Source of the DNA: Agapetus fuscipes
Taxonomy: Eukaryota > Arthropoda > Insecta > Trichoptera > Glossosomatidae
Length of the DNA stretch: 64,000 bases
Direction: 5' to 3'
Assembly: GCA_951799405.1 (NCBI GenBank)
Contig: OX637352.1
Span: forward strand, 10,240,820-10,304,819
The position numbers and the translations under genes were made by a program. Under the pieces are notes generated by a model. The model ran no database searches. It saw only the letters and a list, made by a program, of their open reading frames with translations, and was not told the DNA's origin. Positions 43,083-53,884 of this stretch are shown here, one piece after another (position 1 is the stretch's first letter; each line of letters begins with the position of its first letter).

Positions 43083-43292
43083 ACTTTTTTTTTTTTTTTA
43101 AATAGATTTTTGGAAAGGAATGCAATCCACCAACCTATTTTACCTGGCCAGTTGTCTTCATGCGAAAGCAGAAGTTTGTGTGCATGCAATGGCATCTGTT
43201 GAACCAGGGTCGAAGTTATCGTCGCGGGATTCGAACCAGCGTTACCCGGTTCCAAATAACCTGTCTTGATCCCCGCGGCTATAACACCGACA
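43083..43292 (-). mobile_element. family C SINE, antisense, full length
   Basis: Plus-strand order: t-run (tail), atagatttttggaaaggaat, ttacctggccagttgtcttc, gaaccagggtcgaagttatc, cgggattcgaaccagcgtta (B box reversed), ccccgcggctataacaccga (A box reversed). A-rich tail plus tRNA-like head indicate a pol III SINE. Confidence 0.8.
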
Positions 43293-43319
43293 TATAGGTT
43301 GTAACACGGCTATAACACC

Positions 43320-43597
43320 ATACGGCTATAACACCGACTTATAGGTTGGTATAAGGCTGACCAACATTACTGTAAAAAAATGTTCACTTTGCCAATGTCA
43401 CCCCTGTTTCAGAGAAGGTCGGCAAAAGTTGAATTGTTGTTGTTAATTTGAGGTTTTGATTTTAATTTGTAAGTACACATTACACATGCGGTATTTGTAA
43501 GAGTGAACTTATACGTGTCTGTTTGTGTGTATGCATTTAAAATGAATTCTAAATGTTAGTATTTCTTTGCAACTTAGAGTATTGATTATTCTATAGA
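43320..43597 (+). mobile_element. family B, sense
   Basis: caccgacttataggttggta directly abuts a second partial run of ctataacaccga left by the family C copy. It ends gcaacttagagtattgatta. Confidence 0.75.
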
Positions 43598-43627
43598 GTC
43601 TTTGTTGTTTCGGAATATTGATACAAA

Positions 43628-43685
43628 AAAAAAGTTTAGTGGAATGCAATTCACCTACTGATTTTGGCCTGTTAAGAAATATGTA
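43628..43685 (-). mobile_element. family C SINE 3' fragment, antisense
   Basis: a-run, then gtggaatgcaattcacctac and tgattttggcctg. Confidence 0.4.
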
Positions 43686-43769
43686 TCTTTTAAGTTGGAA
43701 TTATGGTCGTTTGACATATTTACAAGTATAATAATAAATACACAGTTAAAACAAATATTTGGATATATG

Positions 43770-43945
43770 ACGAGCCGTTATAAGAGAACTTACATTATTC
43801 TCGACGTTTCGTTAGCGACGTAGGAGGAGGAAGGAAGAGGATAAACTTGTCATCATTCGTCGTCGTACAGAAGAGGGTGTCTCCTGAAGACGTTGGCTAC
43901 TTTGCTAACAAAACGTCAAGAATAATATGCGTGCTCTTATACGTA
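43770..43945. mobile_element. Penelope-like fold-back fragment
   Basis: ataagagaacttacattatt, ctcgacgtttcgttagcgac is mirrored by gctaacaaaacgtcaagaat and aatatgcgtgctcttat. The arms flank a short purine-rich centre (ggaggaggaaggaagagg). Confidence 0.5.
43880..43921 (+). ncRNA. hammerhead-ribozyme-like motif (damaged)
   Basis: Stem I tctc, intact core ctgaaga (43,884-43,890), one extra c, stem II gttggc/gctaac, then aaa where gaa is expected, self-complementary stem III acgt and c at the cleavage position. The mirrored arm near 43,800 has the intact gaa and gaga partner for tctc. Two point changes probably inactivate this copy. Confidence 0.35.
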
Positions 43946-44749
43946 TTACGGTTGGTCTAATATCCAAATTTCCAATGTGTAATTATTATAATTGTAAATA
44001 TTGTTCTGGCTTATATTATTTATTTGCGTCACTATTTCGATCCAACTGAAGAATATTTTAGCTAAAAAAACCTTTCACTCAGTTAGTTTTATGAATAATT
44101 TTCCAATTTGGTTCCAATTTGAATGTTAAACACATAGAAAAGCGTAGCTTACATTGTGAGTACGATGAAAGGGGAAAGGTCTTCGGCAAAAAGTGGAACC
44201 CAGTGTAAACATCGTCAACGACACAGTCACACCATTGTGTCCGACATTACCAACCCGGAGAGCTTTATCTCTGTACCTCACTTTTTCTCGGCCTTACCGA
44301 TATTACAGCATCGCAGAATGGAGGTGCGCGCAAAACTGATACGACAAAATCGCCGAGACAAATCCGCTTGAAGGAATCTCGGCTCTTTAGTGCTTGTTTC
44401 TTTGCGGTGAGTTTTGCGTGTCATTGGACTACTACGCTCTATCCTGTTGAAGATAATATCTTCCGAAAGTGATGGATAATTCATTAAAAATGCGCTATTC
44501 TAGTCGTTTTCGTATTTGTCAAAAGCAACTTTAGGTTATGTTTGGTCTTTGACAGCAAACGGATGACGTATGTTCATGAATGCTCGTAAAAAATCATTGA
44601 AAATACGAGTGCATTATTGAGAACTAACGGACGGTTAAAAAAGCTTTATAGGACGACCATCGGTAAGATCAGTCGGTAAGCGTCCATCCGTTAGTAACTT
44701 GCCGAGATACTTACGGATATTTGGTCTCTCGTTTTTAAGACCGGCCCTT

Positions 44750-44965
44750 TGTCCATGAGAAGTAATTTCACATGAGCAATGTTTGTATGTGTACAGGACC
44801 AATGTGTTTTATGACAACTGGAAATTTATTTTACAAAATAATTAAAACGACTCATGTTTTACATTTTTTTTTAGCTCAGGTTGGGTAGAATCTGATTTTT
44901 AAGACCATGTTATTGAAGGTTCATATTCTTATCAAAAAGTAGATAGGCCAAACAAGCACGTTCCA
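44750..44965. mobile_element. family T MITE-like copy, left end lost
   Basis: aatttcacatgagcaatgtt, accaatgtgttttatgacaa, tagctcaggttgggtagaat and gtagataggccaaacaagca. Confidence 0.6.
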
Positions 44966-45060
44966 AAAAAACAAAACCAACTCTTTCGAGAAATTTCTGA
45001 ATTGCTACCCTAGAACAGCTACAATATTTGTTCTTGCTTATCGACATAATATTTTCATGA

Positions 45061-45286
45061 TGTTACCGGGTTTAATTTAACAAAAATTACTGTTATTTAT
45101 TTTGCATAATTTATTTTCAGACACGATTCACATACATATACAGAGTGGCATTTGAATTGTATTGCTCGACAGCTTAGACACAAGTCTTCCTGCAGAGCAT
45201 CTCGGTCACCATTTTCAGGTTATTCTGGCGCATGCGAGACATTGTTAAAATATTATATTTAGAATATTCGAGCAAATACTCACGCA
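45061..45286. mobile_element. solo LTR with 4 bp target duplication
   Basis: The 226 bp segment starts tgttaccgggtttaatttaa and ends aatactcacgca, flanked by atga on both sides (45,057-45,060; 45,287-45,290). The AT-rich centre (ttattttgcataatttattt) relates it to the 2.27 kb LTR. It sits right against the LINE stub at 45,291. Confidence 0.5.
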
Positions 45287-45290
45287 ATGA

Positions 45291-45479
45291 GTGAGAAAAG
45301 AGAAAAGAGTGGTAGAATGGAGACCTCGCGAAGACAAAAGAACAAGAGGAAGACCTCTTACACGATGGTCAGATGATATCAAAAGAGTTGCTGGTGACTG
45401 GATGCAGAGAGCCCAGGACAGAGACGCCTGGAGAGATATGGGGGAGGCCTATGTCCAGCAGTGGATAAGAAGTGGCTGA
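45291..45479 (+). mobile_element. non-LTR retrotransposon C-terminal stub
   Basis: The frame encodes EKRVVEWRPREDKRTRGRPL, TRWSDDIKRVAGDWMQRAQD and AWRDMGEAYVQQWIRSG, then a TGA at 45,477-45,479. This is the terminal peptide of a common insect non-LTR lineage, unlike the others in this window. The frame is intact, so the copy is probably young. The 5' boundary coincides with a solo LTR, so the rest may have been lost or displaced. No RT domain remains. Confidence 0.7.
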
Positions 45480-45529
45480 ATAAGTTCTAAAAAAAGTAAG
45501 TACTCACGCAATATCGACGAATATCTAAT

Positions 45530-45792
45530 CTTATCTAAATCTAAATCTAAGCATCAAAGATATATATCATTTGAGATTCATATTAAATGCATTCCCACAA
45601 GCAGACACGCATAATTTTGCGCGCACACATGCCGCATGTGGACCTACAGTATAAAAAACCCAATATCTCAAATGAACATAAGCACTGCAACTCTTGCTGA
45701 TCTTCCCTGAAACAGGGGTGATATTGGCAAAGTGAACCATTTTTTACAGTATGGGTGGTCAGCCTCATACCAACCTATAAGTCAAGGAATAT
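45530..45792 (-). mobile_element. family B (subfamily I), antisense, full length
   Basis: Reverse tail ctaaatctaaatctaagcat, palindrome acatgccgcatgtgg, reversed 5' end ataagtcaaggaata. Confidence 0.85.
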
Positions 45793-45819
45793 AAGTATAA
45801 TTATTAATTATTAATGCTC

Positions 45820-46072
45820 CTTGACTGATAGGTTGGTACAAGGCTGACCACCCGTGCTGTGAAAATCGGTTCACTTTTGCCAATGCCACCCCGGTTCAGG
45901 GAACGGCGGCAGGAGTTTCAAGGTTTATGTCCATGTGAGGTTTTCTTCATTTGTATGCACACATGCAGAATGTGTAGGCGCGAACCTACATGTGCCTGTC
46001 TGTAGGCATGCATTTCATATGAGCCTTAAATGTTAACATATCCTTGCAGCTTAGATTATAGATTATAGAAAG
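45820..46072 (+). mobile_element. family B, sense, full length (third variant)
   Basis: tccttgactgataggttggt, atgcagaatgtgtaggcgcg and cttgcagcttagattataga. It forms a tail-to-tail pair with the previous copy and resembles the 56.5 kb copy. Confidence 0.8.
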
Positions 46073-46074
46073 CA

Positions 46075-46160
46075 CCTACATCTAGACATTTCACAGACTC
46101 ACACAGAAACACTCACACGTACTCACAAAGACACACAATCACACATTCGTAACCATATTT
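46075..46160. repeat. CACA-rich repeat, related to 54.42 kb
   Basis: cacctacatctagacatttc and cacaaagacacacaatcaca recur in reverse orientation at 54,415-54,500. Confidence 0.45.
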
Positions 46161-46390
46161 TAGTCAATATGGCTTTGTCATCGTTATTTTGCCATCCTAT
46201 TTAAATAACCTTATTTTCGAATGCCTTTTTCTAATGAACACGCTTCCATCTAGTTTTTTTGTCGATCTGGTTTACTCACGCAGGCTTTGTCATCATATGG
46301 TATTGACCACGACTGAGCTACCACAGATTTATTGATATTTTAATCAGCGCGCTTTTGTCACCGTAGCTCCACCAGCGCGCTTTTGTCACA
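46160..46390. repeat. TTTGTCATCG-type minisatellite fragment
   Basis: ggctttgtcatcgttatttt, ggctttgtcatcatatgg and two agcgcgcttttgtcac units. Confidence 0.4.
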
Positions 46391-46699
46391 CACAATATCT
46401 CCACACCGCCGATGTTACTCTCAAAAGATGGCGGAGCGAAATACGAAAGCGATGACCCTTTCACTGCCGCGCTCGTTACTTCGTCCAATCGGCTAAAGCC
46501 CTTCTTAACCCTTTCGCGCGCGGCATTGTCCGCGCATATTTATTATCCGGCGATAGTGCCCACTGGTGGCCCACTCGGAAATTAATGGGCCGCGAAAAAA
46601 TGGACTAAAGCGACCCATTTAGCGAATATTACTTGTATTGTATTATGTACTCCCATTCATCTGCTTATGGGATTTACTTATATATCTGAGACGATAATA

Positions 46700-46962
46700 T
46701 AACGTCGCATTAGTGCTTGTTTTTCTTATCTCCAATAGAGGTAATTTCAAGCAATGTTTGTATGTGTACTGTACCAATGTGTCTTATGGAAACTGGAACA
46801 TTATTGTTTAAATATTTTGTAAAAACTCTCACATAATCATTTTGTACACATTTTTTCTTAGCTCAAATTGTGTAGAATGTGATTCTTAAAAAAAATTAAT
46901 CGAAAGGTCATATTTGCGGCAATGGTAGATAAACCAAAAAAGCACTGACGAGACGGTATCCG
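46700..46962. mobile_element. family T MITE-like copy
   Basis: gtcgcattagtgcttgtttt at the left and aaaaaagcactgacgagac at the right, with the internal agctcaaattgtgtagaatg. Confidence 0.65.
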
Positions 46963-47019
46963 TACATTACAAGTATTCCATATATTTTAAACAAATTTTA
47001 CGGTTCTAGAGGTGTTATT

Positions 47020-47098
47020 CATAAAAAAACAATTGAAAGGTCATATTTGAATCGAATGATGATAAGTCAAACAAGCACTGGGGGGACGATAGGTTTTT
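47020..47098. mobile_element. family T right-end fragment
   Basis: attgaaaggtcatatttgaa and aagtcaaacaagcactgggg. Confidence 0.5.
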
Positions 47099-47514
47099 TG
47101 TAAGGACATTAAAAATAATTTACCGACACAGCAAAAAGTTTTTCAGCATTTCATGATTTTCGGTCGAACAACATTAAAGTACTTTTTCAAAACAATTATA
47201 CAATAATTTTTGACTAAACGCTTGAAAGGTTTTCGTATAGGTTGAAATATTTTTAAAACATATTTGAAATTGAGAAAAATATCTAATAATAATTGAATAT
47301 AATTCAAATATTATAAATAATATTGTAATGGTGTGAATGCTGTGTATGCTTCTAGTGTTGTATAGCTGTGATTGCCTGCGTGATGTTTGTGTGAAGATGT
47401 ATGCTTGTGTCTATTGATGTAGTGTGCATAGTTTGGATGATTGGTTATTTGTGTTACTGTTGCTTATTATTATTTTTTTTATTGTTTATATGTACCAATT
47501 GTCTGTATTGCACC

Positions 47515-47550
47515 TCTTAATAAATAAATAAATAAATAAATAAATAAATT
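47515..47550. repeat. (AAAT)n microsatellite
   Basis: About eight aaat units just before a 5'-truncated family B copy. Confidence 0.9.
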
Positions 47551-47785
47551 ATGTACAAAATGGTTCACTTTGCCAATGTCACCCCTGTTTCAGGGAAGGT
47601 CGGCAAAAGTTGTGGGGCTTATGTTAATTTTAGGCTTGGATTTTATTTTGACGTACACATTCAGCATTTGTAAGCGCGAACTACACTTGTTGGTTTGTGG
47701 GCATACATCTGAGAGCTTTTAATTAATATATCCTTGCAATATATCTATCCTATATCTTGCAACTTAGATTAAAGATTATAGATTC
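47551..47785 (+). mobile_element. family B (subfamily II), 5'-truncated
   Basis: gtacaaaatggttcactttg to gcaacttagattaaagatta, with an inserted atatctatcctatatcttgc duplication near the tail. Confidence 0.8.
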
Positions 47786-47874
47786 AATAACAAATTGTTA
47801 CAACTTTTTAAAAATCGAAATTCCATTTTGTAACACGATTCAAAAACAGATAATATTTTAGTGATGTTTTTGGC

Positions 47875-47978
47875 CCCCTTACCACCTTCCCCTGGCCACC
47901 ACATGGAGCGCCTTCAGGCATAACGCGGTAAAAAGTTGCACTTTACATGCAGCCTACTTGCATTGTAGTATCATTTTT
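47875..47978 (+). mobile_element. family A 3'-segment fragment
   Basis: ggcccccttaccacc, gcgccttcaggcataacgcg and gcactttacatgcagcctac match the 3' segment of the composite form. Confidence 0.5.
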
Positions 47979-48014
47979 CTTTTATTCAGCTAGTTTACAT
48001 GCTTAATTAACATG

Positions 48015-48095
48015 GCCGAATTTACTCGTGATTGTGGGTATGTATGAATTATGAATCTCATATGTAAACAAATCTTTGCAACTTAAATTATATAT
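48015..48095 (+). mobile_element. family B tail fragment
   Basis: gtatgtatgaattatgaatc, atatgtaaac and atctttgcaacttaaattat. Confidence 0.45.
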
Positions 48096-48764
48096 TTTTA
48101 TTTGGGTCTCGAATATGACGTTTCATATCATCAACATTGAAAATGCATTTTCAAATCGAATTTTCAAAATTGAGAACAGTTTTCAGATTTGATTTTCAAA
48201 TAAATGGAATTTCAAAAAAACTATTTAAATTTGAATTTCATATTTTTTGATAACAAATAAAATCCTGAAAATGCAGGGATATTTTCAGCATTTTGTTGAT
48301 ATCAGCACAATATTTGCATGCAATACTAGATCATTTTTTATGAACCGGATAAATGCTTTAAAATTTCAATTTTTATTTTCATATATCGTAAATCATATTT
48401 GTGTGTGTCACAACTTCATCAAAATGTATCCTAGCGCAAATCCAGTCTGGAAATTTATTGCAAAAATTTAAACTGTACCTATAGTTGTATGTTTTGTTGG
48501 TAAAAACAATGTGTGAATTTAATTTTTCAGTTAAAACTAAAGTTAGCAGTTTTTTACTAAAAAATTGTGTAATTTTTTTTTCAGTTTTCAGGGAAGTTTT
48601 CAATTTGATTTTTTCTAAAAAATGTATGACAAGTCTTAGTTGTGTGTGTTTTTTTGTTACCGTATGCCTTTGTTTGAAAGTCACAATTAAAAAAGATCAT
48701 TTCATAAATCTGTACAAAAAAACCTAAAAGTACAGTTTTTCCGTACGCTTGGAATCACAGTATC
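48096..48764. other. unassigned AT-rich stretch
   Basis: Between 48,150 and 48,240 the word ttttcaaa and its reverse recur many times. Open frames here are AT-rich and show no recognised domain. Confidence 0.4.
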
Positions 48765-48992
48765 TATAATTTACAATCTAAATTGCAAATATAAATTGAC
48801 ATTGAATGCTTACAAGCAGATATGTGTTATTTTACTAAATGCAGCCCGTGTACTTACAAATTAAAATCTAAGCCTCAAATGTACATAAGACCTTCAATTT
48901 TTGCCAACCTTCGCTAAAACAGGGGTAACATTAGTAAAGTGAACTATTTATAACAGTATGGGTCAGCATTATACCAACCTGTAAGTAAAGGA
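48765..48992 (-). mobile_element. family B, old antisense copy
   Basis: tacaatctaaattgcaaata, gcagcccgtgtacttacaaa and ggtaacattagtaaagtgaa, ending gtaagtaaaggataa. Confidence 0.65.
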
Positions 48993-49047
48993 TAATGGTC
49001 GAAAAACACCGAAAGCGCTTGATGAAATAAATCAACTCGTGAAGATT

Positions 49048-49070
49048 TAAAAAAAAAAAAAAAAAAAAAA
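49048..49070. repeat. poly(A) run
   Basis: An uninterrupted run of about 22 a, possibly the tail of an unrecognised retroposon. Confidence 0.7.
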
Positions 49071-49504
49071 CTGTACATTATATTCAAATAAATACATATT
49101 TTTAATAATGGCCAATAATTTCTTTTTTTAAAATGTTGTGTCTGGTGTAAATTCAAAACCATTTGAATGTTATTGAAATGAACCACGTTTCGGACATAAA
49201 TTTAAATTAACGTTCAAACGATTTCATTACAAAATTTATGCATGAACATTCAATTTGCGAAACGAGTGTTCCAATTGCAATGTATCAAAAGTGTTGAATG
49301 GACCTAACGGCAGGATGGGATGAAAAATGTATTATCATTTCATCAAAGGGCCATATGATAATACAAAATCTATGTTAATTTTATGGAAAAGTAAATAAAT
49401 TTAATGTGATATTAAAAAATAAATAAAAGTTGAAAGGTTTCTGTATTGTCATTGTCCAGATTCATTTGAAATTAATTGTCTGACCGAAAAAGATATTAAA
49501 AAAA

Positions 49505-49770
49505 AAACGCAACTAAGCTACACATATAGTGTGACTTCTTGCCTGCGTTATCCCCGAAGGAGTTGCATGTGGCGCTTCGGGACCTATTTATTTTTACAGG
49601 TAAGGGGGCCGGCCTCACACCAACCACTTTCAGTTGAAGTTGGGGTTTCCCAGCTCCCGGGGGGGCTGGTTCTCATTTCTTGTGAAGGCTGAGTAAACCT
49701 TTGAGATCGAACCCTTGTTCTCGGCATGGAATGCAAGCATTCTACCGATTGAGCTATCGACCTTTTTATG
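49505..49770 (-). mobile_element. family A Tyr-like module with 3' segment, antisense
   Basis: acgcaactaagctacacata, ttcccagctcccgggggggc, gatcgaacccttgttctcgg and ttctaccgattgagctatcg. The first tRNA module is absent. Confidence 0.8.
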
Positions 49771-49829
49771 GATGTATTGTATGGATGGACCAAATATCTA
49801 AAATACCATTTATATGTTCAAATATTCAC

Positions 49830-49949
49830 GTCAACGACGATACCATGTTGAAAGCACCGGTTCTCATCCGATCACCGGAGTTAAGCAACATTGGGCGCGG
49901 ATGCTACTTGGATGGGTGACCGCTTGGTACACCGCGTGTTGTTGACATT
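49830..49949 (+). rRNA. 5S rRNA-derived SINE head (not a functional gene)
   Basis: 120 bp with very high 5S similarity: ataccatgttgaaagcaccg, tcatccgatcaccggagtta, agcaacattgggcgcgg and tacttggatgggtgaccgc, ending ccgcgtgttgttgac. It fuses after four bases to the family A head (ggaccggtccgtagtccagt). It is closer to a functional 5S sequence than the 23.04 kb copy, but the fusion, shared with that copy, marks it as SINE. Confidence 0.85.
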
Positions 49950-50250
49950 TCTTGGACCGGTCCGTAGTCCAGTGGCAACACTTCGGACTCGTGAATGGAA
50001 GGTTGTGGATTCGAATACCGGCGGATCACAAAAATATACCATTTATATTTCCAAATGTGCTCTTCGCTGGGTGGAAAAATTCATAAACCTTTACCAAAGA
50101 CCGGGCACTAAAGGTTCATCCAGCCTTACAGCAACTGGGTCTTGCTTGAGAATCGGTGTTTTCTACAGCGACGACCAAGCTTGCAGAGGGCTCCTGAGGT
50201 GTGATACACACAAAAAATGCCTTCACCAAATAAATCAGCCTAATTGATTT
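49950..50250 (+). mobile_element. family A SINE body of the 5S-headed copy
   Basis: tagtccagtggcaacacttc, gtggattcgaataccggcgg, catccagccttacagcaact and the LINE-like tail cctgaggtgtgatacacaca, ending aataaatcagcctaatt. Confidence 0.85.
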
Positions 50251-50695
50251 TTTTTTATGTTTACTAATATATACAAAACTGAAAACCATTATTTAAACAA
50301 AAATACTGGCATTCATTACTACGCATTACTACACAAGAATATGACAAAATAATAAATTTAAAAAAAAAACAAAAAAAGTCGGTCGATCTATAACTCGCCC
50401 CTTGCGTAATTTTTCAAAAATATCCTGTAAATTATTAGGGCGTATCAATTTATTAACTGAAAAATTTTGATTTTGAAAATGATTAAAGAGCGGCCCAAAG
50501 CCCGGCCATTACCAAACAAAGCGGGTCTCGGGAATTATGGGTCAATTAATCATGATATTTTAAATTTGCAATATTTCAATTTGAAATTTTGACGTGTGAA
50601 TTTTTTTTGTTAAAGCTCCCCTCCCACTTTCAGTCCTTGAATTTTTTTAATAGACTTGTTTCAGCTTGGGTAAATGAAAATTTAGTTTAATTTGT
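50251..50695. other. unassigned AT-rich stretch
   Basis: No recognised repeat or coding frame. Confidence 0.4.
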
Positions 50696-50699
50696 TTTT

Positions 50700-50946
50700 A
50701 ATATGTAATCTTCGTTACAAAGATATGTAACATTTTCAGATTACATGCATTTTTTAAGAGCAGATAAGTATAAGTTCGCGCTTGCACATGCTACATGTGA
50801 ACCTACAACATAAAAATCCAAATCTGAAATAAACATACAGACTGCAACTCTTGATGATCTTCCCTGAAACAAGGGTGACATTGGTATTGTGAACCATTTT
50901 TAACAGTATAGGCGGTCAGCCTCATACCAACCTATAGTCAAGAAAG
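50700..50946 (-). mobile_element. family B, antisense
   Basis: taatcttcgttacaaagata, gcgcttgcacatgctacatg and gaccataagtcaag-type 5' end (cctatagtcaagaaag). Confidence 0.7.
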
Positions 50947-50984
50947 GTAAATATTTTGTTTTATTTCTTTATTATTATTATTAT

Positions 50985-51192
50985 TATTTTTTTTTTTTTT
51001 AAATAGATTTGTGGAAAGGAATGCAATCCACCAACCTATTTTACCTGGCCAGTTGTCTTCATGCAAAAGCAGAAGCTTGTGTGCATGCAACGGCATCTGT
51101 TGAACCAGGGTCGAAGTTATCGTCGCGGGATTCGAACCAGCGTTATCCGGTTCCAAATAACCTGTCTTGATCCTCGCGGCTATAACACCGAC
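50985..51192 (-). mobile_element. family C SINE, antisense, full length
   Basis: t-run, atagatttgtggaaaggaat, ttacctggccagttgtcttc, cgggattcgaaccagcgtta and ctcgcggctataacaccgac. It is close to the copies at 43.08 and 55.81 kb. Confidence 0.8.
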
Positions 51193-51640
51193 TATAAATC
51201 ACAGTTTTATTAAAAAAACTCCAGTAAAATCATAGATTAAAATGGCGTTTGTTCCTTTTTGATACGTGAAAACTTCTCTCTATGTATTTCATTCAAACTA
51301 CAAAATTGCACGGCACCACTATGAAAACTTGCATCTAAACATCGTACAAGCTCGGCAAATTTAAGTTTGAGCGACGTAGCGTTGAAAATTGAGTCGGTTT
51401 GGGAGTGCCGACTGCATCACTATTATTATATCGTAGAGACTACAGAGTGCTACGCCTCGTAGAGCGACCCGTGTATGGCGTAGATGGAACAACCGCGGAT
51501 CTAGCGGGGACGCAAACCCAACGCGGCTACTACTATGGTACTGGGCGGTCGTAGAGATGGAAAAATATTTTTATAAAAGTGTTTTGAATATGCAAGATAT
51601 TGGAACTTGTATAAGATTTGTCTGTCACTGTAGCTGTAAT
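51193..51640. other. unassigned stretch, partly GC-rich
   Basis: 51,420-51,560 is GC-rich (cgcctcgtagagcgacccgt, tagcggggacgcaaacccaa). No frame or family was recognised. Confidence 0.35.
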
Positions 51641-51644
51641 TTGG

Positions 51645-51875
51645 TCACCATTCCGCTAGGGGTGGGCAGAGCCTCTGAAGCGCTGCCTCCATTTTTCCTA
51701 TCCTGACCTGCCTCTTTCAATTCATTCATATCCATCACCTTTTTCATGCATTTTCTTCTTTAACGCTCATTTTGTATACCCCATTCTTTCACAATCTCCT
51801 CAATCTGATTACTCCATACTTTTCTCGGTCGTCTTTTCCCTCTTTTTCCTTTCACACTTCCTTTGTATACATAAG
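51645..51875 (-). mobile_element. RTE-like LINE C-terminal remnant
   Basis: The minus strand carries the same order as at 1757-1960: gtatac...cactt (YKGS-type), GKRGKRRPRKVW-like, then SNQIEEIVKEWGIQNER-like, then the 3' end gccgctaggggtgggcag (plus strand). It is shorter and more diverged than the first two copies and is interrupted near 51,875. Confidence 0.55.
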
Positions 51876-52109
51876 TCTATGAAATCTCTAAAAATGAGTT
51901 GAAGCTTAAGTAAGTACCTTATAATGATTTGTATTTGTTCGAAATGAATAGTTCAGTGTTGAATCGAATATTCTGGTGATATCCAGCAAAGTGGTAAATA
52001 TAACAATTCTCGCTGTTCTGAAACTATTTTTTTTAAATAATATTTTTTTTTAAGTATTAAGGCACTTTACAGTATATGTATCCATTTCTCTTGTTTTTAA
52101 AATTGTCCG

Positions 52110-52285
52110 TATCTGTTTTTTCTCCTCAAAAAAAAAGGGTATAAATAAGGACCAAGATCCCTTGGAAGACAGATATAAATCAACCGTTGTACTGTTTAAA
52201 TGTGAACTGTTCGAATGTAGGCTCTGTTGGAACCGGACATGAAAAAATAAATTGTGTGAAGTAAATGAAACACAGTTTTGATTTA
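52110..52285 (+). promoter_or_regulatory. LTR-like promoter and polyadenylation layout
   Basis: A TATA-like gggtataaataagg near 52,137 is followed about 110 bp later by aaaaaataaattgtgtg. No element ends were identified, so an LTR fragment is only one possibility. Confidence 0.25.
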
Positions 52286-52811
52286 ATAGAACCTGCTGTT
52301 AACATAAAAATAGGTTGAGTTGATTGCAGTCGATTAGAATAAGAAAAAAAACTATCTTCAAAAAAAGTATTCTTTTATTTTTAAGTTTTACTACCAGATT
52401 TTTTGAGCCGCACTAGTTTTTATTATATTTTTAATTTTATTAGCTGTTTTATATTTGTATACATTTTGGAATTTGAAACTTTTTTTTCGACGAAGAAACG
52501 TCAGTGTTGTATGGGAAAATATTATTCATCGATTTGAGAAACTTTTTTTACAATTTTATGCTTTTTATATTTTTTCCTCTTTCTCTAAACTCTATTCACT
52601 CCTACCTTTCTCCAAGCTTTCCTTAATGGAAGTATTATTTTAAATATCAGGTATTAAGTATATTAGGTATTAAATAGTCTGTAATGCTGGCGGTTAAAGC
52701 TGAGGCTTTTAAAATAAAATAAAAATATGTTTTGTAGTTTTAATTTTTTTTTAATGTTAAATTGTTTAGTGTTTATTTGTTTTATATATTTGAAGTTATT
52801 AATTGCTTGTA

Positions 52812-53078
52812 TTCCTTGACTGATAGGTTGGTATACGGCTGACCACCCATACTGTAAAAATGGTTCACTTTGCCAATGTCACCCCTGCTTCAGGGAAGGT
52901 CGGCAAGAGTTGCAGGGCTTATGTTCATTTGAGATTGGGTTTTTTATATTGTAGGTCCACATGCGGCATGTGTAAGCGCGAAATTATGCGTGTCTGCTTG
53001 TGGGAATGCATTTAATATGAATCTCAAATGATACATATCTTTGCAGATTAAATTTAGATTTAGATTTAGAAGTATCGG
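52812..53078 (+). mobile_element. family B (subfamily I), sense, full length
   Basis: A clean example. 5' ttccttgactgataggttgg; hairpin ccctgcttcaggg; palindrome cacatgcggcatgtg; stem pair tcatttgagatt with aatctcaaatga; tail gatttagatttagattta. Confidence 0.9.
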
Positions 53079-53429
53079 ATACAGAGGCACCTCGCACCCC
53101 TACACGTCGGCGACACTCACCATAAACCATGTCCTAGCTGGCCCACTAAAATGACGTCACTTTATGGCCCTGTATAAAACGCTAATTCAGCGCCGCCGTA
53201 CACGATGATATTTATATTTTGGCGGGAAATCCAGCGCCAGACGTTGCGGCGGAGCTCTTGATGGTTTATGAAAGCCTCCCCCCCCCCTCTCTTACATATG
53301 CCGTGTGTGAAAATCCTCGGAGATAAAAAAAAAAAAAAAAATGTGCCATGTAAGCTGTCCGTATTAAATAATAATAATCATAGTTTTTTCTTTCAATAAA
53401 CACATAATAGAACAAGTAGAAATAAATTG

Positions 53430-53580
53430 GTGCTATGGCCGAGGGAGTAAATTGGCTGATCTTTCTAGCGTATTTGGAAAATAATAACATTGGTTCGATC
53501 CCCGCTTGGGTCCCCGTTTGACAATTAACTTGATCCTGGTTCAACAGATGTCATTGAGTAATAATTAAATATTAATTTAT
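53430..53580 (+). mobile_element. family C-related SINE head
   Basis: ggtgctatggccgagggagt, cattggttcgatccccgctt (B box) and gatcctggttcaacagatgt. The 3' part is absent or too diverged. Confidence 0.55.
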
Positions 53581-53884
53581 TACAAAAAATAAGTAATAAT
53601 AATGTACAAGTAAAGTACATTTTTTTTCTCTCGAGTTGATTTATTTTTATGCGCGCTTTCGATGTTATCATATATTAATCAAGAGAACAACTCACCAATG
53701 TTGTAATAGCATCAAAAGATCTCGGGAAAATTGATCAATTCATAAAGAAAAACCTTATTTTTTTGTTACAATATTAATTTAAAGTGAATCTTCAAAATTT
53801 CAGTACCTACTACATTTTGAACATTGAAGTATTTTTTTTTCCATGGCTGAATCTCTAAACCATGACAACTGAAAAGTTTGAGGC

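Noticed and set aside
48247..48727. Possible small genes
   Set aside because: AT-rich frames on both strands with low complexity and no homologous motif.
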